16,527 bases of DNA from Flammula alnicola (GCA_015499995.1 JADNRV010000709.1:1-16527); one strand, 5' to 3'; positions 1 to 8,333 are shown, numbered from the stretch's first letter. Notes: generated by a model not told the origin, from the sequence alone. Numbers and translations are program-made.

Positions 1-1207
1 GGGGAAAGACGCCCGAGAGCTTATCACCGCTCTCTCTCTTCTCTTGGATCTTTGTCGCATGGCTCCCCGTGCATCGTCCCTCTTTCTCCCTCGCCGCTGC
101 ATGGCTCGCGCCAGCATTACCAGTTTGTATCGTAGATAGGATTATGAATATTATAATTAATAAACAAGAGGTAGATATGTACCGTAGATGTTTCCTTCAA
201 AAATTTCGAGTGCGCTTCGCGCCGCGCAATGAGGCACAAGGAACGAAAAAGAATGCGTCCAATTGGCTTTGGCCGTTGAGCATTCCTTCATGACTACCAC
301 GTTTTACATACAAACGGTCTCTTGTAGGCGTAGATAGATGCCTTTTCACTTTGTAACAACTGTAACAAAGCATCAAGGGCATTTTTCTCGATTTTCGCGA
401 GCCTGCAGCGCTGTACTCGGTAGGGGGCAAGAGAAAATCAGCGTGCCTTGAGAGCACGCTCAGCCCTTTTGGCGTGCGGTGCGTGCCATGTTCAGCACGC
501 TCATCCATTTTGGCGTGCAATTGTCTCTTTCAGCGTGTTGCTACTTATTGTCGCATTGTACATTTAATAGAGTATAATAATTTCTTTGCCACTTTGCACA
601 AGAGAGTGCAGAATGTGTACACAGTGCAGGTATACATGTAACAGGCAATACCGCATTCAGCAGCCCCCTCACAGCTGAGTGTGTTAATATCTGGCAGCCC
701 GTTGCTCCTGCCGTACCTCCTCCGATCCGAGGCCGCTGAAAAATGGGAATATGGCAAGATCCAGCCCCGCGCCGCGGTTTCCTCCAATTTAGCCTTTCCC
801 GCCCCAAAATACATCCACGCCGCTGCTACCTGCCTCATCCGTTTGCGCTGTGAACACAGCATTAAGTAGATGGCTGAGCTGCACCAGCTTGTTGCCCTGC
901 GAGCGCATGGTCTGTGGATGAGCAACAGCCTGCCCGAACCGGGCATGTGATAGCAGCAGAGAAAGGGGATGCTGCAGCCCACATACTCTTGTAAATTGTA
1001 GGTAGTAAACTTATATATTGCTAGCCTCTAGGAGGCTTGTATAAATACCTTTTACAGAGTATCTAAAATATACTACTGTGCTATGAAATACTATGCAAGT
1101 TGAATCAGGGAGGTAAGCGCTCAATAAGCGCTCGAGCCAATCGAGCCACGTGGAATGTCCAAGTACATTCACAACACATACCGCTGGGTGTTATGAGCAT
1201 CCTGAAG
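1..1207. other. Intergenic, no recognisable gene
   Basis: No reading frame here has protein-like composition, family resemblance or splice support. Short GC-rich motifs containing GGCGTGC recur at about 440-535 (for example CCCTTTTGGCGTGC and CCATTTTGGCGTGC). They resemble the units of the tandem array at 1208-1311. A small perfect inverted repeat, AGCCTC-tag-GAGGCT, lies at 1023-1037, followed by TATAAATA at 1040-1047, but nothing coding follows. Confidence 0.6.
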
Positions 1208-1311
1208 AGCGTGCGTGAGTTTTCCCAATTGGCGTGCAAGCGTGCGTGAGTTTGCCCAATTGGCGTGCGAGCGTGCGTTGGCGTGCATCATGACGTGTGA
1301 GCGTGCGTGAG
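1208..1311. repeat. 31-bp tandem repeat, GCGTGC-rich
   Basis: Two nearly identical 31-bp units (1208-1238 and 1239-1269) each begin AGCGTGCGTGAG and contain CCCAATTGGCGTGC. A degenerate third unit (1270-1299) and the start of a fourth (from 1300) follow. CAATTG is a palindrome inside each of the two good units. The array ends just outside the left inverted arm at 1314. Related GGCGTGC motifs occur at 440-535. Confidence 0.75.
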
Positions 1312-1313
1312 CT

Positions 1314-1482
1314 AGACCTGTGACTGGTCCGAGTATGTGAGAAACCTCACGATACTAGGACCTGTAAAGCGGGACTTGCCGGCTCTTGTCGCGCGCTATG
1401 ATCGAGAATGAATTGTCCCGACATGCCCGACGCTCCTTTTTAAGGCAAAGACCTCAAATAGGAAGGTACGTTTTAGCAGAGC
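1314..1482 (+). repeat. Left arm of a 169-bp inverted repeat
   Basis: The reverse complement of 4130-4298 aligns along the full length of this arm with scattered substitutions. Strongly matching blocks include GGCTCTTGTCGCGCGCTATG (near 1380-1400) and AATAGGAAGGTACGTTTT (near 1457-1474). Both arms are 169 bp long. The GTACGT inside the second block resembles a splice donor, so the arms could be duplicated 5' gene ends rather than transposon termini. Confidence 0.75.
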
Positions 1483-1637
1483 ACAGCGAACTCGCGTCTC
1501 GCGTTCGCGTTGTCCGTTTTCATTCCTTACCTTCACATGTAGTCCTTTTTCTTTCAATTTTATGCTATGGAATATGCTCCAACACTCGATGGATGGCTTC
1601 AGCATCTTTGTACTCACAGAATATGGATCCAAAATAT

Positions 1638-1663
1638 GTTTCTACCCCCTGTAGTCTTTGATT
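1638..1663 (+). repeat. Left terminal inverted repeat
   Basis: This is a 26-bp perfect match to the reverse complement of 3686-3711, containing CTACCCCCTGTAGTCTTTGA. It supplies the last codons and stop of two unrelated flanking frames, one on each side of the element, which is why both end in the same residues (VSTPCSL). Confidence 0.85.
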
Positions 1664-1833
1664 CAACCCGGGTTTACTAAGTGCTGATCATCCAGACCAA
1701 AATGTACTGAGACACCCCCCATTTTTTAATATCTGAAGTACTGATACAACATTTTTATAAGTCTGATCTACATGTTTTTATTGTACTGAGACACCCTGGA
1801 TTTTAGTGACTCTGGATCCAACCCCCTTTATAA

Positions 1834-1980
1834 AAGTGCTGAATCAATATTTTATAAGTGCTGAATCAGCATTTTATAAGTGCTGAATCAGCATTTTATA
1901 AGTGCTGAATCAGCATTTTATAAGTGCTGAATCAGCATTTTATAAGTGCTGAATCAGCATTTTATAAGTGCTGAATCAAC
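1834..1980. repeat. 22-bp tandem array with TGCTGAATCAGCA dyad
   Basis: Six complete 22-bp units start at 1834, 1856, 1878, 1900, 1922 and 1944, and a partial unit starts at 1966. Five of the six carry the perfect dyad TGCTGA-A-TCAGCA. The first has TGCTGAATCAATA instead. The array lies in the left subterminal region of the 1638-3711 element and concentrates the same TGAATCA core found at both ends. Confidence 0.9.
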
Positions 1981-2144
1981 TATTCTGGATGTCCTGACCC
2001 AACCCAGGAAATTCAATGTATTGAAAGTCCTGAGTCAACCTGGACTCTAGCCTAAAAAGTCTCAAGTCAACCCAGACTTTGTATAATAAAAGTATTGAGT
2101 CAACCTGGATTTTTGGTGTATTGAAGTACTGATTCAACCCTGCA

Positions 2145-3310
2145 TTTCTTACTTATTATATTTGGAATATAACCATTGATTCTCTTTGATCAATTGTAGA
2201 TAAGCTACATCTTGGCCACATACCACCACTAGCCTTTGTTGACTCTGCTTATTCTACTTTACTATGCCACCAAAGCAATCAGGTCTCCATTATGCTACTG
2301 TAAGCTTAGTCTGTAACTGAAGAGAAAGATGGTTCTTTGAATGAGTCACTATCGTTCACTTGGGTTTGAGCAGGTGTGATGAATCTTCGTACAGATTCCA
2401 TTCCGGATTCTATATTTATCTTTCTAAATTTATGGCTCGTCTAAATCTTATTCCTAGTATAGTTTCTAACTTTTCTGAATCTCTTCCACTTTTCCAGTTA
2501 TCCTCCTTTCCTCATTGTCATCCTTCTATTTATTCCAGTCATCCTCCTATTCATTTATTCTATAAACCCCGTAGTTCTTAGGTATTTTCTCCATAGAGTC
2601 AACACATTGCATTGACTTCCCAATCCATTCCAGTTTTCCTCCATTTGGATTTAGTTCCTTACAGCAGGGACCCTTGCAAACACATGAGGATTTCATTTCT
2701 CATTTGCCTAGTTAAATAGTACATGCTCAGTACCAGTAGCTATGAATAAATGGGGCCTGCTTGGCAAGAATCAGCTGAAAATAAGAACGGGTATCTAAGG
2801 CCGCGAACGCCCAAATCAATGTTTAGTTTACTTAGTTTGTCCAAGGTGAGGATAATAGTTTTATAATATTGATACCTACTTGCGATAAAAGAAGGTTCCT
2901 AACTATATAATGGCTTGGACAAGGTCTGAAGCATGAATCTCAAATGAATGAGAATAAAATAAGTTGAACATGTCCACATGCATGCACAGTGTAATCTGCC
3001 TACAATGTTTTATTCACATATTGAAGTATAAACCAATTTATTAAATTGACTAGTGCGGACCTGTGAATCGGAGTACAAATGTGCCAGAGCCAATCAAAAC
3101 ACTTCTTTGTTTTTGTCCCCAGAAAGAAATAGCCAATCAAAACAGTTCTTTGTCTTGTGGAAAAGAGTCTGAGCTCTTTTATTATAAAAGATAGTACTGG
3201 TATCCTAATCTTACACTACATAGTCTATGTCCCATGATCTAGGACTCTAATACACCTTTAAGTAGGCTTGTAATCAGAAGTTTAGATAGCTAGACAAGAA
3301 AGATTGAGTC
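2145..3310. other. AT-rich interior of the TIR element, no gene seen
   Basis: No open frame here has coding character. An ATGCCACCAAAGCAATCAGG start-like stretch near 2263 is followed by a GTAAGC donor-like site but leads nowhere convincing. Two direct repeats of about 23 bp, each containing AGCCAATCAAAACA (3088-3110 and 3131-3153), carry CCAAT-box-like cores, and TATAAAAG follows at 3183-3190. This could be a fossil promoter. I have low confidence in any function. Confidence 0.5.
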
Positions 3311-3319
3311 AGTACTACA

Positions 3320-3503
3320 AAAAATAAAATATCAGGGTTGATTCAGTAGTCAGATATGGAAAAGAGGAGTTGATTCAGAATATGTAATTCAGGGTTATAT
3401 CAGGAGATGCAATAAATAAAATACCAGGGTTGATTCAGTAGTTAGATATAGAAAAGAGGGGTTGATTCAGAACATGTAATTCAGGGTTATATCAGGAGAT
3501 GCA
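3320..3503. repeat. Approximately 92-bp direct duplication, right subterminal region
   Basis: A 79-bp block at 3333-3411 recurs at 3425-3503 with a few substitutions, and the AT-rich lead-in sequences are also similar. Each copy holds two GTTGATTCAG motifs and one CAGGGTTATATCAGGAGATG segment. It is the right-hand counterpart of the 22-bp array at 1834-1980, built from the same core in reverse orientation. Confidence 0.85.
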
Positions 3504-3685
3504 TTCTACTTGAATCAGTAGTTCAATATTGCTGGAATTGAACTTCAAAAAGCAGGGTTGATTCAGAACATCATATAACAGGGGTTAGCCTTGTAGTTTT
3601 ATTAAAGTTGGATCAGTACTTAATATTTAGTTGTATCAGTACTTATATTTCGGGGGTTGATTCAGCAGTCATTAAAGGGGGGTTT

Positions 3686-3711
3686 AATCAAAGACTACAG
3701 GGGGTAGAAAC
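3686..3711 (-). repeat. Right terminal inverted repeat
   Basis: This is the reverse complement of 1638-1663 over all 26 bases. The outward flank starts CCATCTTGCAATATGG. AATATGGAT is also present in the left flank, at 1619-1627, in the same orientation but not adjacent to the terminus, so I do not call it a target-site duplication. Confidence 0.85.
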
Positions 3712-4129
3712 CCATCTTGCAATATGGATTCCTGACAGGGAGATGGAGTTCTGATCACACAGAAGATGACGTTGAGCAGTCAAACATATCGGCAATAGAT
3801 TTCTCATGGTATGAAAAGAGCCCCCAAAAGCCATGCAATCTGCTCTATCCACTACTACATCGTTGGCTGCCCCAGTATCCAACTCCATCGCATTCGTTCG
3901 AGCTCTGGAAAGTTGATTTGCGTTGTGAGCTTCTCAGCAGCTTGTCACTCGGCCAAAGTTCCTGGCAAAGCAGAGCTCATTGTCGTCGAGGAGCGTCGAG
4001 GTCACCACTGATACATTTTCTTGCTGGCTTGAGGAGAGTTTGACATGGAAAGGTGGTTTTGGAGGCATCAGATACAGAAGCGAGTGTAGATGAGGGAAGG
4101 AAGGAAGCAAGGACAACCGCCGTGGACGC
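3712..4129. other. Flank between TIR element and right arm; no assignable gene
   Basis: Short minus-strand frames exist (3688-3888 and 3934-4203), but neither resembles a family I know. The first reads through the TIR. The second starts inside the right inverted arm and crosses a GTACGT donor-like site at about 4149. If the arm is a duplicated 5' gene end, 3712-4129 could be remains of its downstream exons. I cannot support that further. Confidence 0.4.
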
Positions 4130-4298
4130 GCTCTGCCAAAACGTACCTTCCTATTCGAGGTCTTTTTCTTAAAAGGGCAGTCGGTGATGTCCGAATGCTC
4201 CACTTTCGATCATAGCGCGCGACAAGAGCCGGGAAGTCCCGGTTTTCCAGTCCTTATATCGAGGGTTTTCACACTCATATAAGGCTGGTCACGAGTCT
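4130..4298 (-). repeat. Right arm of a 169-bp inverted repeat
   Basis: This arm is homologous to 1314-1482 in inverse orientation. On the minus strand it contains a TATATAAGG-like or GATATAAGG-like sequence, then an ATG, then AATAGGAAGGTACGTTTTGG. That order (TATA-like box, start codon, splice-donor-like GTACGT) also fits a duplicated promoter plus first exon. The arms diverge noticeably, so the duplication is not recent. Confidence 0.75.
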
Positions 4299-4745
4299 AT
4301 TCCTGTCCTTCCAAGTCCTCGTTTGCCATACCACTACTGTCATTCCCTATGATATCCTCACATTGATGCTTGGGTAAAAGGGTGAACCTTTTTCTTATAA
4401 ATTCAAGACAGCTTTTATTCAATTTCTAGATCACTTCTCGCACAGGACTTTCAAAGTGGGCGATGCCCGAAGGAAGTGCACCCACGTACATATGCGATTG
4501 CACTCGCCTTTGCCGCGGTGAGGCAAAATCCGTCAAAAGAAGTGTATACCACGCCCATGCCGTCTATCGACATGTTATGAACATTATTGAATATATTAAT
4601 GCCAGTGCACATACGTGCAAGAAGTATTGACCGCGGAACTGGCCTCCTTTACCTGGCCCCTGCACAACATGTGCATTCCGGCACTGCCCACGCTGGCATT
4701 TACCATTAATAGTTGGAATTTGTGAGTCCATAAGAAGATCACCGA
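4299..4745. other. Intergenic, nothing recognised
   Basis: No coding-like frame, RNA gene or strong repeat is visible. A short minus-strand frame at 4564-4791 has no family resemblance. Confidence 0.5.
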
Positions 4746-5147
4746 TTAACATAAGGAGGGACATATACGTAACTTCGGAGCAAAAATGCAAGCGTCATTG
4801 TGCATAGTCGGTAGTTTCCACCGGAATGATCGCCGTAATTCACGCCAACTCACGAATGCCCTCGGTCTAGATGTATGGGATGCCATCGAGTACCACAAAT
4901 CATGATAGTCGGCATATATGTCACCTGCACCTTCCCAGCTGCTCATAGATGTAGCAGAGGCAGAAGAGGATGCCAAGGATGGACGGTGTTCGTATTCTGG
5001 GACGGTGGAAGAATGCAGCGGAGGAAAAGAAGGCGGGTAGGAGAAATAGCACGTGAGAAAGGCGCAATATGTAGGAAATTGCCATTCGCTAGGCCTTGCA
5101 GCAGCAATAGCCCAATACCAATGTTCGCCACCAAGAACCGAGCCCTA
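4746..5147 (-). pseudogene. Unassigned coding-like block, possibly one decayed exon
   Basis: On the minus strand an open frame of about 130 codons follows a good 3' splice-site context (CCTTCCTGTAG, with a CTGAC branch-like sequence about 25 nt upstream). It runs to a stop at 4746-4748. Composition is protein-like: an aromatic-rich start (GGEHWYWAIAAARPSEW), a Pro/Ser-rich middle, then YADYHDLWYSMAS. Near 4823-4843 the frame runs through GAATTACGGCGATCATTCCG, the same motif that forms the inverted ends of the 8334-8966 element. The 3' part is therefore probably inserted repeat rather than native exon. No family recognised. Confidence 0.3.
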
Positions 5148-5274
5148 CAGGAAGGATTGAGTCAGGGGAGGGAGAGGCTGGGATGTAGATAATAAGTGGA
5201 CCCGAGAAGTTGAGCTGGCCGGCGACCTTCAAGATGAGTGCCGCACTAATGCTGCAGTCAGGTTTTTCCGCATC

Positions 5275-5420
5275 TAGCCCTTCTTCTCGCCATCAAGCCG
5301 AAGGAGCTTGGCCTCGAGATGCTGGATGGCTTCTTCAAATGACAGCTAATCTTCGTACGGCTTCGCGGGTGTCGTCAGTGCCGTACTGCTTGAGGTATTG
5401 CTGCCAGAAGCATTAGTGAA
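5275..5420 (-). pseudogene. Coding-like fragment with in-frame stops, unassigned
   Basis: One minus-strand frame reads a Ser/Thr-rich stretch, then a stop (TAG), then SFEEAIQHLEAKLLRLDGEK, a helix- or coiled-coil-like segment, then a second TAG. The composition on both sides of the first stop is continuous, as expected from a nonsense mutation in a former exon. It might belong with the block at 4746-5147, but the splice phases I tried do not join. No family recognised. Confidence 0.3.
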
Positions 5421-5806
5421 GAGCTACATAGGGCTGGTACTTGGCTCTGAGAAGGAGAAGATATAGATTAGTCTTGAACGAAATCAGAAAATATAGTGTA
5501 CACCGCCAAAATGTAAAAAGATGTGTGTGATATGGGATCAATGATGTGACCACCATATTTCCGCATGTGGTACGGCCGACCTGCCAACATGGGTCCCATG
5601 TCGGCGCGGACCTAATGCCAGTCTGGTGCCAGATCTATATAGAAACCATCTGGGCGCGACATAATGGATGCAGATGAGCATTCACATTGACCTCATATGT
5701 TGCTCAGGCCTGTCCAATGCTCCAGTGATACAATTTATATACATGTGCTTCATTGAAATTCTAATTCAGAATCATGGAGGTTGGCGGTTTGAGTATTTGT
5801 TCCATC
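5421..5806. other. Intergenic, one strong hairpin
   Basis: No gene is visible. The region contains a near-perfect palindrome at 5583-5605 (listed separately) and otherwise AT-rich sequence that includes the presumed 3' flank of the minus-strand relic ending at 5807. Confidence 0.5.
5583..5605. repeat. Near-perfect palindrome (11-bp stem, 1-nt loop)
   Basis: GCCAACATGGG-T-CCCATGTCGGC folds back with a single mismatch, and the core ACATGGG/CCCATGT is perfect. Further weaker inverted sequence surrounds it (ACCAC...GTGGT at about 5551-5573). It may be a MITE terminus or a cruciform-forming site. No T-run makes it terminator-like. Confidence 0.65.
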
Positions 5807-6515
5807 TCACAGTTTTGTGGTAGAAAGAAAGGTTTCATTAAAAATACGGTATGTAGGGCTATCTACAAAGAAAGAACTAGTGGGGGATTTCAGAGAGCGA
5901 TACCTTCCTCAAGCACGGCCCCTCCCATATTCATGTTATCCAGTTCCCGAAAGGAAATGGCAAAGATCCTGATGAAACCATATGCAGAGCCTGCCTAAGG
6001 TCTGTTAGAATAAGAAGGCATACCGTGTCACATTTGTGGGACAATCCTTGGCATCGGCACGAACTTTCTTGAGCTCGACCTTGATGAACAGCTGCTCGAA
6101 GGTAGCAGTGGTCGGGAAGCCATCTGGGTTAAGCATATCTATAATAGACAAAGCAAGGCCTAACATGAGCATTCAGCATCATATAAAGAAATACAGCACA
6201 TACTCGGTGGCTCCGTCAACCGCATCCTCGCCCTCGCCACACTCGCCCTCGCCCCACTCACCCTCGCCCCACTTCGACTCCGAGTCGCCATCGCGCATAC
6301 TCCTTGAACTCGTCCCCAGTGATATTGTCCTTCACGGTGGCGATGCGACTACGCCAGCCTTACCGACTGTTAGAACAGAGTAAAAACGGAGCATATGATA
6401 ACACACTTACGAATTTCTTGAGCATGGACTGCACTCGGAGAAGCTCGCTGCTCCATGCTGACCCAATGCTGACCTCAGTGCTGGAGAACTTTGACGGCAT
6501 AATGAGTGAATCCAT
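5807..6515 (-). pseudogene. Multi-exon gene relic of unknown family
   Basis: Several exon-like blocks follow one another on the minus strand. ATG at 6515 opens MDSLIMPSKFSSTEVSIGS and ends near 6407-6411 at a GTAAGTGTGT donor. The next block (6358 downward) contains ATVKDNITGDEFKEYARWRL. A block from about 6157 to 6024 contains NPDGFPTTATFEQLFIKVEL. The next contains AYGFIRIFAISFRELDNMNM and ends at 5904. The last exon (5862-5807) contains SPTYRIFNETFLSTTKL and a stop. The last junction is clean: a 41-nt intron at 5863-5903 with matching phase. The first can be made to match with a GTGTGT donor (48 nt). The two middle junctions do not resolve: one spans a 15-bp tandem repeat and the other leaves only about 29-37 nt. 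It is either a decayed copy or a gene with exon boundaries I cannot place. No family recognised. Confidence 0.45.
6231..6275. repeat. 15-bp tandem repeat (3 units) inside the minus-strand relic
   Basis: There are three units of CCCTCGCCMCACTYR type at 6231-6245, 6246-6260 and 6261-6275. On the minus strand one frame reads WGEGE/CGEGE five-residue repeats without a stop, but that frame is offset from the upstream exon-like block. The expansion may have occurred in an intron, or may mark a frame-breaking event. Confidence 0.7.
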
Positions 6516-7000
6516 TCTGAAGAAAAGATAAAATATTGAACATTCCACGAAAGCCTCGTTGACAGAAGAAAAGGGGGGCGCTGCAACGACTCTTCTGTCG
6601 CGGTGGCTGAAGCTGGCTCTCGATCATGCACTGTCACATGAAAAAGGGAACCTCACGGCCAACAAGAGCCGCCTATTCAAAGATTTACTATGATTAGCAT
6701 TGTCAACAGACGAAAAAGCCTGTGAGAACCTCAAACCATGACGAAAGTCTCTGCCGTTGTACGTTTGTAACTTGATATGGATGCAGCGGATGCAGCTTGT
6801 GGTGCAGAGCAAGGCGATGAGTGTCGAGCAGTGATAATGCATTGGCAGAGGCCATCATTAATGGCGAAAGGTTTGACGATACATGATGAGCACAAAGAGG
6901 AGAGGCGGAGGAAAGCGAAGAGACAGGAAGGAAGGAAGCAGTTTTCCGACTCTCCGCTGGTTCGACAATCATTCCTTCACTCTCCTTCCTCTGCGCCCTA
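6516..7000. other. Intergenic, nothing firmly assigned
   Basis: This is a purine-rich stretch (about 6895-6950, + strand) with overlapping open frames of low-complexity Lys/Arg/Glu composition. These frames follow from base composition and are not supported as genes. It may hold upstream exons of the block ending at 7165, since a CCCTAAC branch-like sequence at 6996-7002 lies upstream of it. Confidence 0.4.
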
Positions 7001-7165
7001 ACAAATACACCTAACGCCATTGAAGGAGGTTTACAAATATCGACGGAAGACCTGGAAATCTTCAAGGTTCTCAAATCTCAGCCCAAGAAAATAGCTGATG
7101 CATTGAAGGCCTTCCGAAAACGAACGAGAGAAGCTGTTGCTTCAGATGGTGAAATTGACGAGTAA
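7001..7165 (+). pseudogene. C-terminal coding end, unknown family (copy A)
   Basis: An open + strand frame ends at TAA 7163-7165 and contains ISTEDLEIFKVLKSQPKK, then an amphipathic Lys/Arg/Ala-rich helix, then the acidic end ASDGEIDE. A CTAAC branch-like sequence and AG dinucleotides near 7024 would allow an exon to start there. The tail is similar in length, order and final acidic residues to the minus-strand frame ending at 7749. The two look like C-termini of one protein family placed tail to tail. No upstream part is identifiable, so I list it as a fragment. Confidence 0.4.
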
Positions 7166-7318
7166 CAGGTAGTAGACTGTAGTATTGTTCTGACCGAAAT
7201 ACTTCATTAAGTATTGGCAAGTTTACGGGTTATATTTCGAACCTTCTGAGCTTTATAGACCTTCTACGCTTCAGAAATGAGAAAATTTGGGCACGTAGCA
7301 CTTTTTTTTGACTTTTTC

Positions 7319-7497
7319 AATGTCTGATCTCAAAATTTGGATTAAAATCGGCCGCTGCGCACTTTTTGTATGTCTGATCACGAAATTCGGATAGAAACCG
7401 CTTTTTGACCAGCCCTGATGCCAAAACCGGATAGAAATCGCCGGATTTTGTTTGGATAGAAATCGCCAAAATTTGACCATTTTGGATCAGACATTTA
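7319..7497. repeat. Inverted-ended repeat block with GGATAGAAATCGCC units
   Basis: AATGTCTGATC at 7319-7329 is mirrored by GATCAGACATT at 7485-7495. Between them the unit GGATAGAAAYCGCC occurs three times (near 7389, 7431 and 7454). It is probably a small palindromic repeat, or one end of a larger repetitive element continuing to 7690. Confidence 0.6.
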
Positions 7498-7554
7498 AGG
7501 GGAATTTCAGGACCCCGGGCAATGGGAGGCGAGGCCAGATCCTGGAAAGGCACT

Positions 7555-7640
7555 TTTCGTCCGGACATAGGTTTCGCCAATTTGTCCGGATTGCGCCTGG
7601 CCTCCCCGAAATTTCCAAAATTTGTCCGGACCTCCATTCC
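7555..7640 (+). repeat. GTCCGGA repeat, copy 1
   Basis: GTCCGGA occurs three times here, at 7559, 7583 and 7625, in the context TTTGTCCGGA or CGTCCGGACA. The order (CGTCCGGACA, a TTTCGCC-type spacer, TTGTCCGGATTG, then GCC.GGCCT) is repeated in diverged form at about 8226-8296. The two are direct repeats roughly 670 bp apart. Confidence 0.65.
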
Positions 7641-7748
7641 TAGCCTATTTTTCGCCAAAATTCGTCCTGATAGGCAGAATCTGGCCTTTCTAGGGCTGAA
7701 AATCGCTGCAGATAGGCTACTTGAATTCAACTTAGTACATAGCAGCAC

Positions 7749-7965
7749 CTAATCTTCGCCATCAGAATTTCCACCTTGCTTCCGTGAAAGCTTTAACGCT
7801 GCATGCAGTTGCTTGGCGGCCTTTTGTAGGGTGCGGAATTGATTTAAATTTTCAGGCAAGAGCTCGAGAATAGAGCCCTGTTGCTGAGGCGATTCCTTGT
7901 AGTCGAGGAGCGTCAGGAAATTGATTGAGGAGAACAGTAGAAAATGACGGGTTTTTTGGATAGAT
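7749..7965 (-). pseudogene. C-terminal coding end, unknown family (copy B)
   Basis: An open minus-strand frame runs from about 7965 to TAG at 7749-7751. It reads INFLTLLDYKESPQQQGS, then LELLPENLNQFRTLQKAAKQ, then a basic helix and the end NSDGED. The Leu/Phe-rich helix, Lys/Arg-rich helix and acidic tail match the layout of the + strand block ending at 7165. A stop lies just upstream of the open stretch, so the start must be spliced or lost. I do not recognise the family. A transposon-encoded protein is possible given the surroundings. Confidence 0.4.
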
Positions 7966-8333
7966 TACACCCAAAGTAGAGCGGTGTCACTGGCAAATGA
8001 CTCAGATTCCCTCGCGCAAAATTTCAATAAAATAAAATAATCAAACCAAAATCAAACATGAGAAGAGCAAGCATATGAAAAAGGTATAAATTTATGTAGC
8101 AAGACGTGCTCGAACTCGAGAGGCTTGGATATGCCCACCTCGATACTTACCTGGCAGTAAACCGGTACACCATGCCTGACTTATGTCCGGATTGTGGACC
8201 CAACTATATTCTGAGACAGAATTTCCGTCCGGACAGACGCTCCTGGCCGTTTCAAAATTTGGGTCGATTTTGTCCGGATTGGCTGCCGGCCTTTTTCAAT
8301 TTTTTTGAGGTGTCAGGCCGCGAGTGCATTCGT
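7966..8333. other. Repeat-derived spacer with GTCCGGA copy 2
   Basis: The diverged second copy of the GTCCGGA repeat lies at about 8185-8296, with GTCCGGA at 8186, 8230 and 8272. The remainder is AT-rich with no coding character. The predicted frames across it owe their length to the repeat. Confidence 0.5.

Larger units (their letters stand above)
1638..3711. mobile_element. Non-autonomous TIR DNA element, about 2.07 kb
   Basis: The ends are perfect inverted repeats: GTTTCTACCCCCTGTAGTC at the left (1638 onward) is mirrored at the right (3686-3711). Inside them, subterminal repeats of a CTGAATCAACC-type motif run in + orientation at the left (about 1660-2140) and as GGTTGATTCAG at the right (about 3335-3670). 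This mirror arrangement is typical of transposase-binding subterminal repeats in CACTA-like and related elements. No transposase frame is visible inside, so it would need a partner element. I could not find a convincing target-site duplication: the flanks are AAATAT at the left and CCATCT at the right. Superfamily is therefore not assigned. Confidence 0.8.

Noticed and set aside
545..982. Minus-strand 145-codon frame as a gene
   Set aside because: Cys/Arg/Ser-rich, without family resemblance or splice support. The length is within chance for this base composition.
1834..1980. CRISPR-like array
   Set aside because: The 22-bp units are contiguous with no spacers, and the genome is eukaryotic. 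It is a tandem repeat in a transposon subterminus.
1638..3711. Target-site duplication for the TIR element
   Set aside because: Bases flanking the inverted repeats do not match. The shared AATATGGAT words are in the same orientation but at different distances from the ends.
3688..3888. Retroviral-type aspartic protease (a DTGAA motif in a minus-strand frame)
   Set aside because: Only the short DTG word matches. The second conserved block and the surrounding Pol context are absent, and the frame runs into the TIR.
1314..4298. Paired LTRs of a retrotransposon
   Set aside because: The arms are inverted, not direct, lack TG...CA ends, and there is no gag/pol between them.
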